The notes beneath the pieces are model-generated. The model searched no databases and was not told the origin of the DNA. It saw nothing but the letters and a program-made list of their open reading frames with translations. Shown here piece after piece: positions 56,835 to 64,000 of a stretch of 64,000 nucleotides of DNA. A program made the position numbers and the translations under genes. The DNA comes from Acidimicrobiales bacterium (lineage in GTDB: Bacteria > Actinomycetota > Acidimicrobiia > Acidimicrobiales > SHLQ01). The stretch lies in contig JAHDEJ010000024.1 of the NCBI GenBank assembly GCA_020628865.1, positions 1-64,000 on the forward strand, read 5' to 3'. Numbering within the stretch: position 1 is the stretch's first letter; every line of letters begins with the position of its first letter.

Positions 56835-57458
56835 ATGCGGCGGCAGGCTGGGTTCGTTGCGGTTCTCGATGCTGTTGAGTGCTACCTGCGGGTCCGTCAC
56901 GGCGAGGACATCGGAGCTGTCCGGTTGCTGAATCGCCTGGGTGATGCTCGACCGGCGTCATCGGGTCCACCGATTGCGCCGATCCATGACCGATCCCTGG
57001 CCACGGCCCTTGCTCGCTTGTGCGGCTCCGGCGACGACTTGCTCGCAGAGGTGGGGCGCGCGATCCGAACCTGCGGACCGTTGTTCGAGTGGCGGGTCGA
57101 TGACGGGCTCTACTATCCGCCAGGTGCGCCAATCAGCGGTACTTACCGTGACGGCAACATGCACACGATCTTGGCCGAAGGCGACGACTTCGCGATGGGC
57201 CTGTTCTTGCTCGAACCCCAAGTGGACTATCTCGATCACCGGCACGCTGCGCCGGAGTTCTACTTGAACCTGACCGGCCCAACCGACTGGCGCTTCGACT
57301 TCGGGGCCTGGCTACAGCTGCCGGCCGGGTCAGTGTTGTGGAACGACCCTGGCCGAGTTCACGCCACCAGGACGGGTGCTGAACCATGGCTCTCGCTGTG
57401 GGCGTGGCTGTCTGATGTCGACCAACCCTGCGAGGTCCTGGAGTCCCGGCCAGACTAA
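56835..57458 (+). CDS. DMSP-lyase-like cupin protein (DddL/DddQ family)
   Basis: A 207-residue protein with an N-terminal helical part and a C-terminal cupin. YLDHRHAAPEFYLNLTGPTDW then LPAGSVLWNDPGRVHATRTGAEPWLSLWAWL (parts) match the DMSP-lyase cupin pattern H-x3-E-x-Y ... H: candidate metal ligands are H137, E141, Y143 and H176, spaced as in DddQ (H125, E129, Y131, H163, with one extra residue before the last His). Known relatives split dimethylsulfoniopropionate into DMS and acrylate. It lies 1.8 kb from a DddP-like M24 gene, outside the island repeat. ATG 56835 has GAGGGG six bases upstream. Activity towards DMSP is inference. Confidence 0.72.
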   Translation: MRRQAGFVAVLDAVECYLRVRHGEDIGAVRLLNRLGDARPASSGPPIAPIHDRSLATALARLCGSGDDLLAEVGRAIRTCGPLFEWRVDDGLYYPPGAPISGTYRDGNMHTILAEGDDFAMGLFLLEPQVDYLDHRHAAPEFYLNLTGPTDWRFDFGAWLQLPAGSVLWNDPGRVHATRTGAEPWLSLWAWLSDVDQPCEVLESRPD

Positions 57459-57501
57459 GGGGGGTTTCGATCATCTCCCCAGGCGGCGAAGGCGTAGCGT
57501 G

Positions 57502-58104
57502 TCAGGCCTCCGCCCGGATGAACGACATCACCTGCGAAGAGAGTCCATCGTCGACGGTGAGGTTCACTCCGATGGCTTGGTCAACGGTCGTCACGGTGTC
57601 GTCGCTCACGACGAGGGCGAGGTCGGCGAAGAACTGGCGCACGCCGATCACCACGTCTGCGCGACCCTCGATCGCGGCGGTGACACTCTCGGCGAAGGAG
57701 GTGCACCGAACCAGCGTCGCCGACGGCATGTGGCGTTCGAGCCACAGGGTGTAGGCCCCGCCGTCAAGGCACGCGATCCGTCCGGTCGCTGGGTCGAAAA
57801 CGTCGAGATCGGCCGTGGCGGATGCAGCGAAGCAGACCTCGAGCCGGGTCCACGGCTCGGTGAACTCCATCACTTCAGCTCGCGCCGGATCGGCCGTGAT
57901 GAAGCAGATGTCCCACTCGTCGCTGTGGGCGGCGGCGACGATCTCGGAGGGCAGCGTGTACTCGACCCACACCGGGTTGCGGTCGACAGCAGCCGCGACG
58001 CGACGAGCCATCTCCGGCGCCGGGCCGGTTGGGGAGCCGTCGGGGTCGTGGCCGGTGACGAGTTCGGTGTTGGCGAGGTTGAGCGCGATGCGCAGCGATT
58101 CCAT
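57502..58104 (-). CDS. Periplasmic-binding-protein-like domain protein without signal peptide
   Basis: A 200-residue protein with the family 3 solute-binding fold: RIALNLANTELVTGHDPDGSPTGPAPEMARRVA, here split, EWDICFITADPARAEVMEFTEPW and RADVVIGVRQFFADLAL. Such proteins usually begin with a signal peptide or lipobox; here the start MESLRIALNLAN leads directly into the first strand, so it is probably cytoplasmic, either a truncated binding protein or a cytoplasmic enzyme or sensor using the PBP fold. It is the last gene of the reverse-strand operon, 15 bases after the aldehyde dehydrogenase. Confidence 0.7.
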   Translation of the reverse strand: MESLRIALNLANTELVTGHDPDGSPTGPAPEMARRVAAAVDRNPVWVEYTLPSEIVAAAHSDEWDICFITADPARAEVMEFTEPWTRLEVCFAASATADLDVFDPATGRIACLDGGAYTLWLERHMPSATLVRCTSFAESVTAAIEGRADVVIGVRQFFADLALVVSDDTVTTVDQAIGVNLTVDDGLSSQVMSFIRAEA

Positions 58105-58119
58105 GTGCGTGACGAGCGT

Positions 58120-59592
58120 TCAGCGCATGATGAATGGATTCGCGACCGAGGACTCCTGGGCCATCCACACCGATTTGGTCTGGACGTACTCCATCATTCC
58201 CTCGATGCCCGACTCGCGTCCGAGGCCACTGCGCTTCCAGCCCCCGAACGGCGAGTTGAAGCCGACCGCGCGGTAGGTGTTGACCCACACCGTGCCGGCG
58301 TTGAGCGCGTCGGACGCGCGCATGGCGCGGCCCAGGTTCTGGGTCCAGACGCCGGCGGCGAGGCCGAAGTTGATGTCGTTGGCGATGGTGATCGCCTCGG
58401 CTTCGGTATCGAAGGGGATGACCGACAGGACCGGCCCGAACACTTCCTCCTGGGCGATCCGCATGTCGTTGGTGACGTTGGTGAACACCGTCGGCTGCAC
58501 GAAACGGGTGCCGGAAGCGCCCGGGCCGTCGTAGATGTCGCCGCCGAGCACGCACGTTGCGCCTCCCTCCTGGGCGATCTTGATGTAGTCGAGCACCTTC
58601 TGGAACTGCGGTTCGGTGGTGACCGGCCCCACGTGGGTGTCGTACGACATCGGATCTCCGATCGTGGCGCTCCCGGCCACTTCGACGAGCCGCTCGACGA
58701 ACGCATCGTGGATGCTGCGATGCACCAACGCCCGCGATCCGGCGATGCAGGTCTGCCCGGTGGCGGCGAAGATGCCTGAGATGACGCCCATGACGGCCGC
58801 TTCGAACTCGGCATCGTCGAACACGATGTTGGGTGACTTGCCGCCGAGCTCGAGGGTCACCTTCTTGAGGTTCTTGGCCGCGCCTTCGTAGATGCGCTGC
58901 CCGGTGGTGTCAGATCCGGTGAACGCGATCTTCACGATGTCGGGATGATCGACCATCGCCTGTCCGCACTCGTGGCCGAGTCCGGTGACAACGTTGACGA
59001 TGCCGGGCGGGAAGCCCGCCTCGCCGAAGAGCTCGGCGAACGCGAGGGTTGACGTGGAGGTGAACTCCGAGGGCTTGATGACCGCGGTGTTGCCCGCGGC
59101 GAGCGCGGCCGCCAACTTCCAGGCCAACAAGAGCAGTGGCGAGTTCCACGCGGTGATGAGGCCCACCACACCGAGCGGTTCGTGCTTGGTGTAGTTGAGG
59201 ATCCCAGGTCGGTCGAGCGGAATGACCGAACCCTCGAGCTTGTCGGCGAGGCCGCCGTAGTAGCGGTACCACTCGGCGGTGAGCTTGGCTTGGGCGCCCA
59301 TCTCCGCGATGAGCTTCCCGTTGTCCCGAACCTCCATCTCGCCGAGATGCTCCGCGTCGCGCTCGATCAGCTCGGCCAGCTTCACGAGCAGCTTCCCTCG
59401 GGCGGTTGGCGTCGTGGCCTTCCACCCGGGGAACGCGGCGGCCGCGGCAGCAGCCGCGGCATCGACGTCGGCCGCAGTGCCCCGGGCGATGCGGCCCCAG
59501 ACCTCACCGGTGTAGGGGTTGTCGGTGTCGATGTACTCACCCGACGCCGGGGCGACGGCAGCGCCGTTGATGAAGTGGTTGAAGGTTTCCAT
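58120..59592 (-). CDS. NAD(P)-dependent aldehyde dehydrogenase (betaine-aldehyde-dehydrogenase-like)
   Basis: A 490-residue aldehyde dehydrogenase. Key segments are TAWNSPLLLLAWKLAAALAAG (substrate channel; usual W/P-N-F-P variant), IKPSEFTSTSTLAFAEL (NAD site), FTGSDTTGQRIYEGA, the Glu of VTLELGGKSPNIVFDDA and the catalytic Cys in FAATGQTCIAGSRALV; VFGPVLSVIPFDTE and FGGWKRSGLGRESG close the protein. Relatives include betaine-, 4-trimethylaminobutyr- and hydroxymuconic-semialdehyde dehydrogenases. The operon context with an MttB homologue favours an aldehyde from an onium compound, but this is not shown. Confidence 0.9.
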   Translation of the reverse strand: METFNHFINGAAVAPASGEYIDTDNPYTGEVWGRIARGTAADVDAAAAAAAAAFPGWKATTPTARGKLLVKLAELIERDAEHLGEMEVRDNGKLIAEMGAQAKLTAEWYRYYGGLADKLEGSVIPLDRPGILNYTKHEPLGVVGLITAWNSPLLLLAWKLAAALAAGNTAVIKPSEFTSTSTLAFAELFGEAGFPPGIVNVVTGLGHECGQAMVDHPDIVKIAFTGSDTTGQRIYEGAAKNLKKVTLELGGKSPNIVFDDAEFEAAVMGVISGIFAATGQTCIAGSRALVHRSIHDAFVERLVEVAGSATIGDPMSYDTHVGPVTTEPQFQKVLDYIKIAQEGGATCVLGGDIYDGPGASGTRFVQPTVFTNVTNDMRIAQEEVFGPVLSVIPFDTEAEAITIANDINFGLAAGVWTQNLGRAMRASDALNAGTVWVNTYRAVGFNSPFGGWKRSGLGRESGIEGMMEYVQTKSVWMAQESSVANPFIMR

Positions 59593-59604
59593 GCTGGTCC
59601 TGTC

Positions 59605-60639
59605 TCAGAACTCGAAGACGCCCTTGCCGGTCGTCTGTTGATCGAACAGCTCGTAGGCCTCGTGAGCCTGGTCGAGCGTGAAGCGATGGGTGAACAAGCG
59701 ATCGACGTCGAGGCCGTGGTCGGCAACGTAGCGGGCGCACTCGGCTTGGCCGATGCTCGAGAAGGTCCACGAGCCGAGGATGGTGAGCTGGCGCCGCAAG
59801 ATGTCGGGGGTGACGTTGAGTTCGACCGTGCCGCCCTCGCCGACGAAGCAGCACGTGCCCCAGGTGCGCGTCGACCGGACCGCCTGGGCCCTCGCTGGAG
59901 CGGCGCCCGTACAGTCGAGGGTCTTCTCGGCGCCTCGGCCGCCGGTGAGTTCCATGACCGCTTCGACTGCGTCGACGACGGAGCCGTCGATCAGCTCGTC
60001 GGCACCCAACTGAGCGGCGAGCGCCAGTCGCTCGGTCGAGAGGTCGATCGCGATCACCCGCGCTCCCATGTGCTCGGCGAACAACGCGGCGCTGAGCCCG
60101 ACCGGCCCCAATCCGAAGATTGCGATCGTCTCGCCCGCGGCGAGGCCCATGCGGGCGAGCGCGGAGAACGCGGTGCCGGTGCCACACGAGATCGCCGCAC
60201 CTGCCGCGAACGACAGCTCGTCGGGGAGCGGCACCATTGTGTCGGCCTTGGCCGCCATGTACGGGGCATGCGCACCGTTGGCGGTGGCGCCGTACACCAC
60301 GAAACCGTCGTCGCACAGCTGCTGCCAACCGGCCTGGCAGTCGGCACACGAGCCGCAGCCGCTGTAGTGGTGGTTCATCACCCGGTCGCCGACCGCGAGG
60401 TGCTCGACCCCAGCGCCGACCGCAACCACCACGCCACACGGCTCGTGGCCGCCGATCTTGGGGCTGTCGACGACCAGACCGAGCGTCGCCGGGCCATCCT
60501 TGGCCCGGTAGAAGTGCAGGTCGCTCCCGCACATGCCCGACGCCTTGATCTCGAGTACCACCTCACCCGGACCCGGAGTCGGGTCGTCGAACTTGCGGAT
60601 CTCGAGTTCGCGATCTCCGAGAAACACCACGCCCTTCAT
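59605..60639 (-). CDS. Zinc-dependent alcohol/polyol dehydrogenase (MDR family)
   Basis: A 344-residue MDR dehydrogenase with the catalytic-zinc motifs [12 protein letters not shown] and [13 protein letters not shown], structural zinc cysteines in [16 protein letters not shown], and Rossmann motif [20 protein letters not shown]. The nearest recognisable relatives are threonine-/sorbitol-type and 'galactitol' dehydrogenases; substrate not clear. The ATG giving [14 protein letters not shown] was chosen, with GAAGGG upstream; an in-frame start nine codons earlier is possible. 30 bases after the ketopantoate-reductase-like gene, 12 before the aldehyde dehydrogenase: alcohol then aldehyde oxidation in succession is likely. 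Confidence 0.88.
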   Translation of the reverse strand: MKGVVFLGDRELEIRKFDDPTPGPGEVVLEIKASGMCGSDLHFYRAKDGPATLGLVVDSPKIGGHEPCGVVVAVGAGVEHLAVGDRVMNHHYSGCGSCADCQAGWQQLCDDGFVVYGATANGAHAPYMAAKADTMVPLPDELSFAAGAAISCGTGTAFSALARMGLAAGETIAIFGLGPVGLSAALFAEHMGARVIAIDLSTERLALAAQLGADELIDGSVVDAVEAVMELTGGRGAEKTLDCTGAAPARAQAVRSTRTWGTCCFVGEGGTVELNVTPDILRRQLTILGSWTFSSIGQAECARYVADHGLDVDRLFTHRFTLDQAHEAYELFDQQTTGKGVFEF

Positions 60640-60669
60640 AGAACGTGGCCCTTCACTTGCTTGCACCCT

Positions 60670-61587
60670 TCACAGCTGTTCCTCCAGTGTTCGTACCTGT
60701 TCGCAGATCGTGTCGTTGTATGGCGTCGCGACGCCGACCCGGGCGGCCTGCACCGGGACCTGGCCGTTGATGGCGTCGAGCTCGCTACGCCGCCCGTTCT
60801 CGTAGTCCTGCAGCATCGATGGCTTGGCGTTCGGGAGCCTGGCGACGAACTCGTCGACGTACGCCTCGGGGTCGTCGAACGACAGGTTCACCCCGAGCGC
60901 CCTGGCGACGTCGTACGCCTCCGTCGCACAGCCAAGTGCGACCGGCCGCCATTCGTCGCTCGCGAGGAGCGCACCGATGGCCAGCCCGGACACGACGCTC
61001 GGCCCACCGACCGCCACGTTGCAGATGAACTTCTCCCAGATCAGCTGGTCGATGTCGTCGAAGGTCTGCACCGGGAAGCCGGCGCCGGCCCACACCTGGG
61101 CCAGCGCTCGGAGACGGGCGGTGTCGCCGCCGTCGAGCTCGCCGAGCCGGAGCATCTGCATGTTGTGCTGATGCGAGTGACCGGGCTTCACGATCTCGGC
61201 GCCGAACCCCTGCGCAACGCCCACCACGACCGCTGACGAGGGGAGGTGCTCAGTGATGCGCTCGGCGGCTCCCAATCCGTTCTGGATGGTGACTACGTCG
61301 GTGTTGGGGCGCACGAATGGCTCGATGGCGCTCCCCGCCGCGCCAGCGCCCGCGGCCTTGGTGGCGATGACGTACATGTCGCACTCGCCGGCGTCGGCGG
61401 CCTCGGTGCTGGCGTTCATGGGAACCGTGCGGTCGCCGGTGAAGCCGGTGAGAGTGAGGCCGTCTCGGTTGATGGCGTCGACGTGTTCGGTCCACTGATC
61501 GATGGCCCACACGTCGTGGCCGGCCTCGGCGAACAACGCGGCGTACACCGAGCCGATGGCGCCCACGCCCACAACGGCGATCTTCAT
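60670..61587 (-). CDS. Ketopantoate reductase (ApbA/PanE)-like oxidoreductase
   Basis: A 305-residue protein with the N-terminal Rossmann motif IAVVGVGAIGSVYAALFAEAG, the ApbA-typical YVIATKA and TIQNGLGAAERI, and the C-terminal helical domain with the catalytic Lys region DQLIWEKFICNVAVG and the SMLQDYENGRRSELDAINGQV segment. PanE itself reduces 2-ketopantoate, but paralogues in catabolic operons reduce or oxidise other 2-keto/2-hydroxy acids. It overlaps the stop of the aconitase-like gene as ATGA. In this operon a 2-hydroxyacid or 3-hydroxyacid substrate is plausible. Confidence 0.85.
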   Translation of the reverse strand: MKIAVVGVGAIGSVYAALFAEAGHDVWAIDQWTEHVDAINRDGLTLTGFTGDRTVPMNASTEAADAGECDMYVIATKAAGAGAAGSAIEPFVRPNTDVVTIQNGLGAAERITEHLPSSAVVVGVAQGFGAEIVKPGHSHQHNMQMLRLGELDGGDTARLRALAQVWAGAGFPVQTFDDIDQLIWEKFICNVAVGGPSVVSGLAIGALLASDEWRPVALGCATEAYDVARALGVNLSFDDPEAYVDEFVARLPNAKPSMLQDYENGRRSELDAINGQVPVQAARVGVATPYNDTICEQVRTLEEQL

Positions 61588-63554
61588 GCCCGGATGCGCC
61601 CTGATCGGAATGCGGCCTGTAGGTCGTCGAACGAGACGATCTCACCGGCGATCGCACTCGCCACGACGGTCGGAGGGCTGGCGAGCCACACCTGACCTGG
61701 CCCGCCTCGGCCCGCGAAGTTGCGGTTGATCGCCGAGATCGTGACCTGCTCGGGCTGCTCGGAGACCCCGGGGCCGCACTGCGCGCAGGCCCCGCAGGAG
61801 GGGCCGAGCATCTCGGCGCCGATCTGCTCGAAGGTTTCGAGGTAGCCGCGCTCGATGCAGTAGTCGCGCACGTCGACGGTGCCGCACTGGAGATACAGCA
61901 CGACGTCGTCCGCGACGCGAAGACCATTGGCGGCGGCCCAGCTGGCCACCGCGTGGTAGCGGTCGAAGTCCTCTCGCTTGCCAGCGGTGCACGAGCCGCC
62001 GTATGCGATGTCGATCTCGACCCGCTCGGTCAGCTCGGCGACGGCCACACCGTTGCCGGGGTCACCTGGACGGGCCAACATTGGCCCGACGGTCGCACAG
62101 TCGACGACGATCTCGTGGCGGTAGTGGGCATCGGGATCGGAGCGCATCCAGTCCTCGATCTCGAAGTCGATACCTCGCCGTTCACGCAGGAACCGAACCG
62201 TCTCCGCATCGGGTGCACAGATGCCGGTCAGGCCGCCCATCTCAGCGACCATATTGGTGAGCGTGGCTCGCTCGTCGATCGACATGGCGTCGATGACCGA
62301 ACCGGTGAACTCGAAGATGCATCCGAGCCCGCGTCGCTCTCGAAAGGTGGGGTGTGTGAGCAGGGTTAGCGCGATGTCCTTCGCGGTGATGCCGGTCGAG
62401 AGCTCGCCCTCGAGTCGGACGAGCAGGTTGTCGGCCATCGTCAGGCGGATGGCGCCGGTCATGAACGCGCTCGCCATGTCGGTGGTGCCCACACCGAACG
62501 CGAAACAGCCGAGAGCGCCGGAATGCGGGGTGTGGCTGTCGGTGCCGACGACGACGCGCCCCGGCAGTGCGTAGCGCTCGATCATGAGCGCGTGGCTGAT
62601 CGCCTCCGACCCTTCCTCGTTGGGCAACCAGCCATGATTCGTCAGTCCATACTCCTCGCCGAAATCTCGGTGGGCCTCGGAGAGCGATTCGACCTTGTCG
62701 AGCAGTCCGAGCCGCATGTGGGTGGGGGAGCGGTGGGCGTACGAGAGATGGTCCTCGAACAAGATGATGGTGTCGGGGTCGTGGAGGTTGAGCGGGCGGC
62801 CGAAGGTGGTGTGCAACAGGTGCGCCGCCATGGGGCAGTAGTGCTCGATGATGAAGCGGTAGTCGGCTCGGACGAAGCCGCCCGTGCCTGCGCGGCAGTC
62901 CCAGTCGATGCCGTCGACGTCGAGTGCGTATCTCGCCACGATCTTCTCCGCGAGCGTCTGCGGGCCCGTCGGCGGTCGGTCGAGCGAGCCGGCCGAGGCG
63001 AGCCTTTGCTTTGCGAATGGGAGCAGGCCGCCCGCGCGGAGAATCGTGGCGGCCAGGGGATCGCGGTCGGCGACCAGCTCGTCGACGGAGATCTGTTCGC
63101 CACCTCGGATGCGGTCGACCAGGCCCATGTCAGTTGAGGTGAACAGGCCCAGGTTGTCGCAGTTCTGCCGGTAGATGCGCTCGAAGCTCTCGGCGATCAC
63201 CAGCCGCACGCCAGCGGCTTGCTCCGCGAACGGGCTGTGCTCGCGTGACGACCCCTTGCCGTATCGGCGTCCGGCGACGATCACAGCGATGCCAGCCTCG
63301 GCGATGGCGCCAGTACCGATCGGGCGTTTCCCATCGATGGTCAGCCCGGTGTGGGCGTGCTGCGCGAGGGTCTCGTCGAAGGTCAGCAGCGTCGGCAACG
63401 GGGTGATCTCGTCGGTCGAGACGTCGTCGCGGAGCGGGCCGACCCGGTCGAGGGAGAGCTGCTTCCCCGCCAGTTGGAGGGTGATCGCATCGGGGGCGGT
63501 TCCGAGCAGCAGGATCGCGCCGTCGAGGTTCAGATGGCCGTCAGTACCAGGCAT
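61584..63554 (-). CDS. Aconitase/isopropylmalate-dehydratase-like hydro-lyase, swivel domain first
   Basis: A 656-residue aconitase-superfamily protein. The small swivel (LeuD-like) domain comes first (about 15-165, with GKGSSREHSPFAEQAAGVRLVIAESF, here split, and RQNCDNLGL); the large LeuC-like part follows (about 185-650) with GTDSHTPHSGALGCFAFGVG, GGSCTAGKREDF (aconitase SCTN replaced by SCTA) and LGPSCGACAQCGPG with the CxxC pair of the 4Fe-4S cluster. The order resembles AcnB rather than AcnA or LeuC+LeuD. Likely an isomerising or dehydrating step on a hydroxy-acid. The start overlaps the end of the second MttB gene by 14 bases. Confidence 0.85.
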   Translation of the reverse strand: MPGTDGHLNLDGAILLLGTAPDAITLQLAGKQLSLDRVGPLRDDVSTDEITPLPTLLTFDETLAQHAHTGLTIDGKRPIGTGAIAEAGIAVIVAGRRYGKGSSREHSPFAEQAAGVRLVIAESFERIYRQNCDNLGLFTSTDMGLVDRIRGGEQISVDELVADRDPLAATILRAGGLLPFAKQRLASAGSLDRPPTGPQTLAEKIVARYALDVDGIDWDCRAGTGGFVRADYRFIIEHYCPMAAHLLHTTFGRPLNLHDPDTIILFEDHLSYAHRSPTHMRLGLLDKVESLSEAHRDFGEEYGLTNHGWLPNEEGSEAISHALMIERYALPGRVVVGTDSHTPHSGALGCFAFGVGTTDMASAFMTGAIRLTMADNLLVRLEGELSTGITAKDIALTLLTHPTFRERRGLGCIFEFTGSVIDAMSIDERATLTNMVAEMGGLTGICAPDAETVRFLRERRGIDFEIEDWMRSDPDAHYRHEIVVDCATVGPMLARPGDPGNGVAVAELTERVEIDIAYGGSCTAGKREDFDRYHAVASWAAANGLRVADDVVLYLQCGTVDVRDYCIERGYLETFEQIGAEMLGPSCGACAQCGPGVSEQPEQVTISAINRNFAGRGGPGQVWLASPPTVVASAIAGEIVSFDDLQAAFRSGRIRA

Positions 63555-64000
63555 CGGCGGCGGCCCCCTTCTTGTCGGTCACGAAATCGACGAGTGCCGC
63601 GTGGATCGAGTCGTCGAGTGGCGGCGGCTCGTAGTCGGCCAGCATCTGCTTCCACTTCGCGTTGGCCCGTTCGGCGACTGTGAGCGACCCCTCTTCGGTC
63701 CACTGCTCGAATGACGCGGTGTCGGCGAGACCGGCATCGATGTTGGCAGTGCGCATGTTGGCGTAGGTGTGGGCCGCGCCCAAGAAGGTGGTTCCGCCGG
63801 CCTCCGCCACTTCGCGGTAGGCGTCGGCGGCGAACGCGTTGTCGTCGAAGGCGATGCCTTGCACGAGCCGTCCCATCGCCTCGCATCGTTGCGCATCGAC
63901 CACGAACTTCTCGAAACCGATCGTCAACCCGCCTTCGAGCCAACCCGCCGCTTGGAGCACATAGTTGGCGCCAGCCAGCACGGCCGCGGTGCACGCGTCG
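63541..64000 (-). CDS. Second MttB-family methyltransferase (C-terminal part, cut by window edge)
   Basis: About 152 C-terminal residues are in the window; the frame stays open to the edge (DACTAAVLAGANYVLQAAGW), so the gene continues beyond 64000. GANYVLQAAGWLEGGLTIG matches GANLVFHGAGWLEGGLRAS of the first MttB homologue, followed by the same C-terminal layout (ADAYREVAEAGGTTFLGAAHT; DYEPPPLDDSIHAALVDFV). It is the first in-window gene of the reverse operon that includes the aconitase-like, ketopantoate-reductase-like, alcohol- and aldehyde-dehydrogenase genes, so the operon probably starts with demethylation of an onium compound. Function by homology only. Confidence 0.85.
   Translation of the reverse strand, partial: DACTAAVLAGANYVLQAAGWLEGGLTIGFEKFVVDAQRCEAMGRLVQGIAFDDNAFAADAYREVAEAGGTTFLGAAHTYANMRTANIDAGLADTASFEQWTEEGSLTVAERANAKWKQMLADYEPPPLDDSIHAALVDFVTDKKGAAADAWY

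Overview
The window is high-GC, densely coded, actinobacterial-type chromosome. The informational and glycolytic genes (rpsA, coaE, uvrB, uvrA, uvrC, rapZ, gap-pgk-tpiA-secG), the actinobacterial-style Tad pilus locus and the marine onium-compound genes suggest an aquatic member of the Acidimicrobiia, perhaps an Ilumatobacter relative. That placement is inference; no rRNA gene is present.

Layout. 0.2-1.6 kb: rpsA with a strong terminator. 1.7-13.6 kb: Tad/Flp pilus locus (cpaB, cpaE/tadZ, cpaF/tadA, a VWA-tadB fusion, tadC), a NarL-type response regulator, a membrane glycosyltransferase, two identical Flp pilins, a third divergent pilin, and a reverse-strand histidine kinase that probably pairs with the regulator. 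13.7-33.4 kb: coaE-uvrB-uvrA, two methyltransferases, a sulfatase-like membrane protein, a nucleotidyltransferase-like protein, uvrC, a beta-propeller membrane protein, rapZ and gap-pgk-tpiA-secG. A palindromic repeat family lies in the intergenic gaps. 33.4-35.2 kb: a peptide-type ABC binding lipoprotein and tRNA-Leu(GAG).

35.2-55.2 kb looks like a composite genomic island. The 3' end of the tRNA-Leu gene recurs at 41983-41997 (15 nt exact) and at 55216-55239 (22 of 24 nt). The first segment carries a ~1247-aa protein with a C-terminal PD-(D/E)XK-like nuclease motif (possible defence gene), an inactivated tyrosine integrase, a lipoprotein, a small zinc-ribbon protein, and remnants of SSB and an IS481 transposase. 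The second segment carries a halohydrin-dehalogenase-like SDR, an IclR regulator and a divergent, tightly coupled operon: MttB-type methyltransferase (frameshifted), dimethylglycine-dehydrogenase-like FAD/GcvT protein, sarcosine-oxidase-like FAD protein, homoserine kinase, threonine synthase, 2-amino-3-ketobutyrate CoA ligase, threonine 3-dehydrogenase, and a DddP-like M24 protein. The genes can be read as one route: stepwise N-demethylation of a trimethylated homoserine (homoserine betaine, the headgroup of DGTS betaine lipids) to homoserine, then threonine, then glycine plus acetyl-CoA. This is a hypothesis from gene content and order.

55.5-64 kb: an NAD(P)-binding protein divergent from a TetR regulator, a DddL/DddQ-type DMSP-lyase-like cupin, and a second reverse-strand operon running in from the right edge: another MttB-family protein (cut by the window edge), a swivel-first aconitase/isopropylmalate-dehydratase-like protein, a ketopantoate-reductase-like protein, a zinc alcohol dehydrogenase, an aldehyde dehydrogenase and a cytoplasmic solute-binding-protein-like domain. 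It may handle another onium compound.
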